From an uncultured Clostridia bacterium (lineage in GTDB: Bacteria > Bacillota > Clostridia > Oscillospirales > Acutalibacteraceae): 6,202 bases of DNA. A program made the translations under genes and the position numbers. Positions 6,200-6,202 of this stretch are shown here, piece by piece. Location: NCBI GenBank assembly GCA_946187095.1, contig CAMHPW010000069.1, positions 1 to 6,202 on the forward strand, read 5' to 3'. The notes under the pieces are model-generated. The model saw only the letters and a program-made list of their open reading frames with translations, was not told the DNA's origin and did no database searches. Position 1 is the first letter of the stretch, and each line of letters opens with the position of its first letter.

Positions 6200-6202
6200 A
6201 TA

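Overview
The window holds most of a polyamine operon, read entirely on the + strand. Five tightly packed genes follow one strong promoter and a long structured leader. The near-consensus sigma-A promoter, strong purine-rich ribosome binding sites, moderate GC content and gene order suggest a Gram-positive Firmicute. My best guess is a gut clostridium of the Ruminococcus/Oscillospiraceae type; that is inferred from style and gene content, not from a phylogenetic marker.

Layout. Bases 1-63 carry an AT-rich promoter (TTGAAA, 17-base spacer, TATAAT). Bases about 64-451 are an untranslated leader of nearly 390 bases with several hairpins. It ends in a clear intrinsic terminator (401-436) placed before the first ribosome binding site, so the operon is probably controlled by transcription attenuation. 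Next come speA (arginine decarboxylase, 452-1909), a speE-like aminopropyltransferase (1921-2781), speB (agmatinase-type ureohydrolase, 2775-3632), carboxyspermidine/carboxynorspermidine dehydrogenase (3661-4920) and carboxyspermidine/carboxynorspermidine decarboxylase (nspC, 4935-6167). A ribosome binding site at the right edge shows that at least one more gene follows.

Pathway. SpeA makes agmatine from arginine. SpeB can hydrolyse agmatine to putrescine and urea. The dehydrogenase condenses a diamine with aspartate semialdehyde using NADPH, and NspC decarboxylates the product, giving spermidine without S-adenosylmethionine. The same enzymes could run in the other order, with agmatine condensed first and urea removed last (the carboxyaminopropylagmatine route). 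The speE-like gene is puzzling: it normally needs decarboxylated S-adenosylmethionine, no speD is present here, and several usually conserved positions are changed.

The points most worth following are the leader, where mutually exclusive terminator and antiterminator pairings can be drawn by hand and a short possible leader peptide ends exactly at the antiterminator arm, and the divergent SpeE inside an S-adenosylmethionine-independent spermidine operon. No mobile elements, CRISPR arrays, tRNA or rRNA genes were seen.
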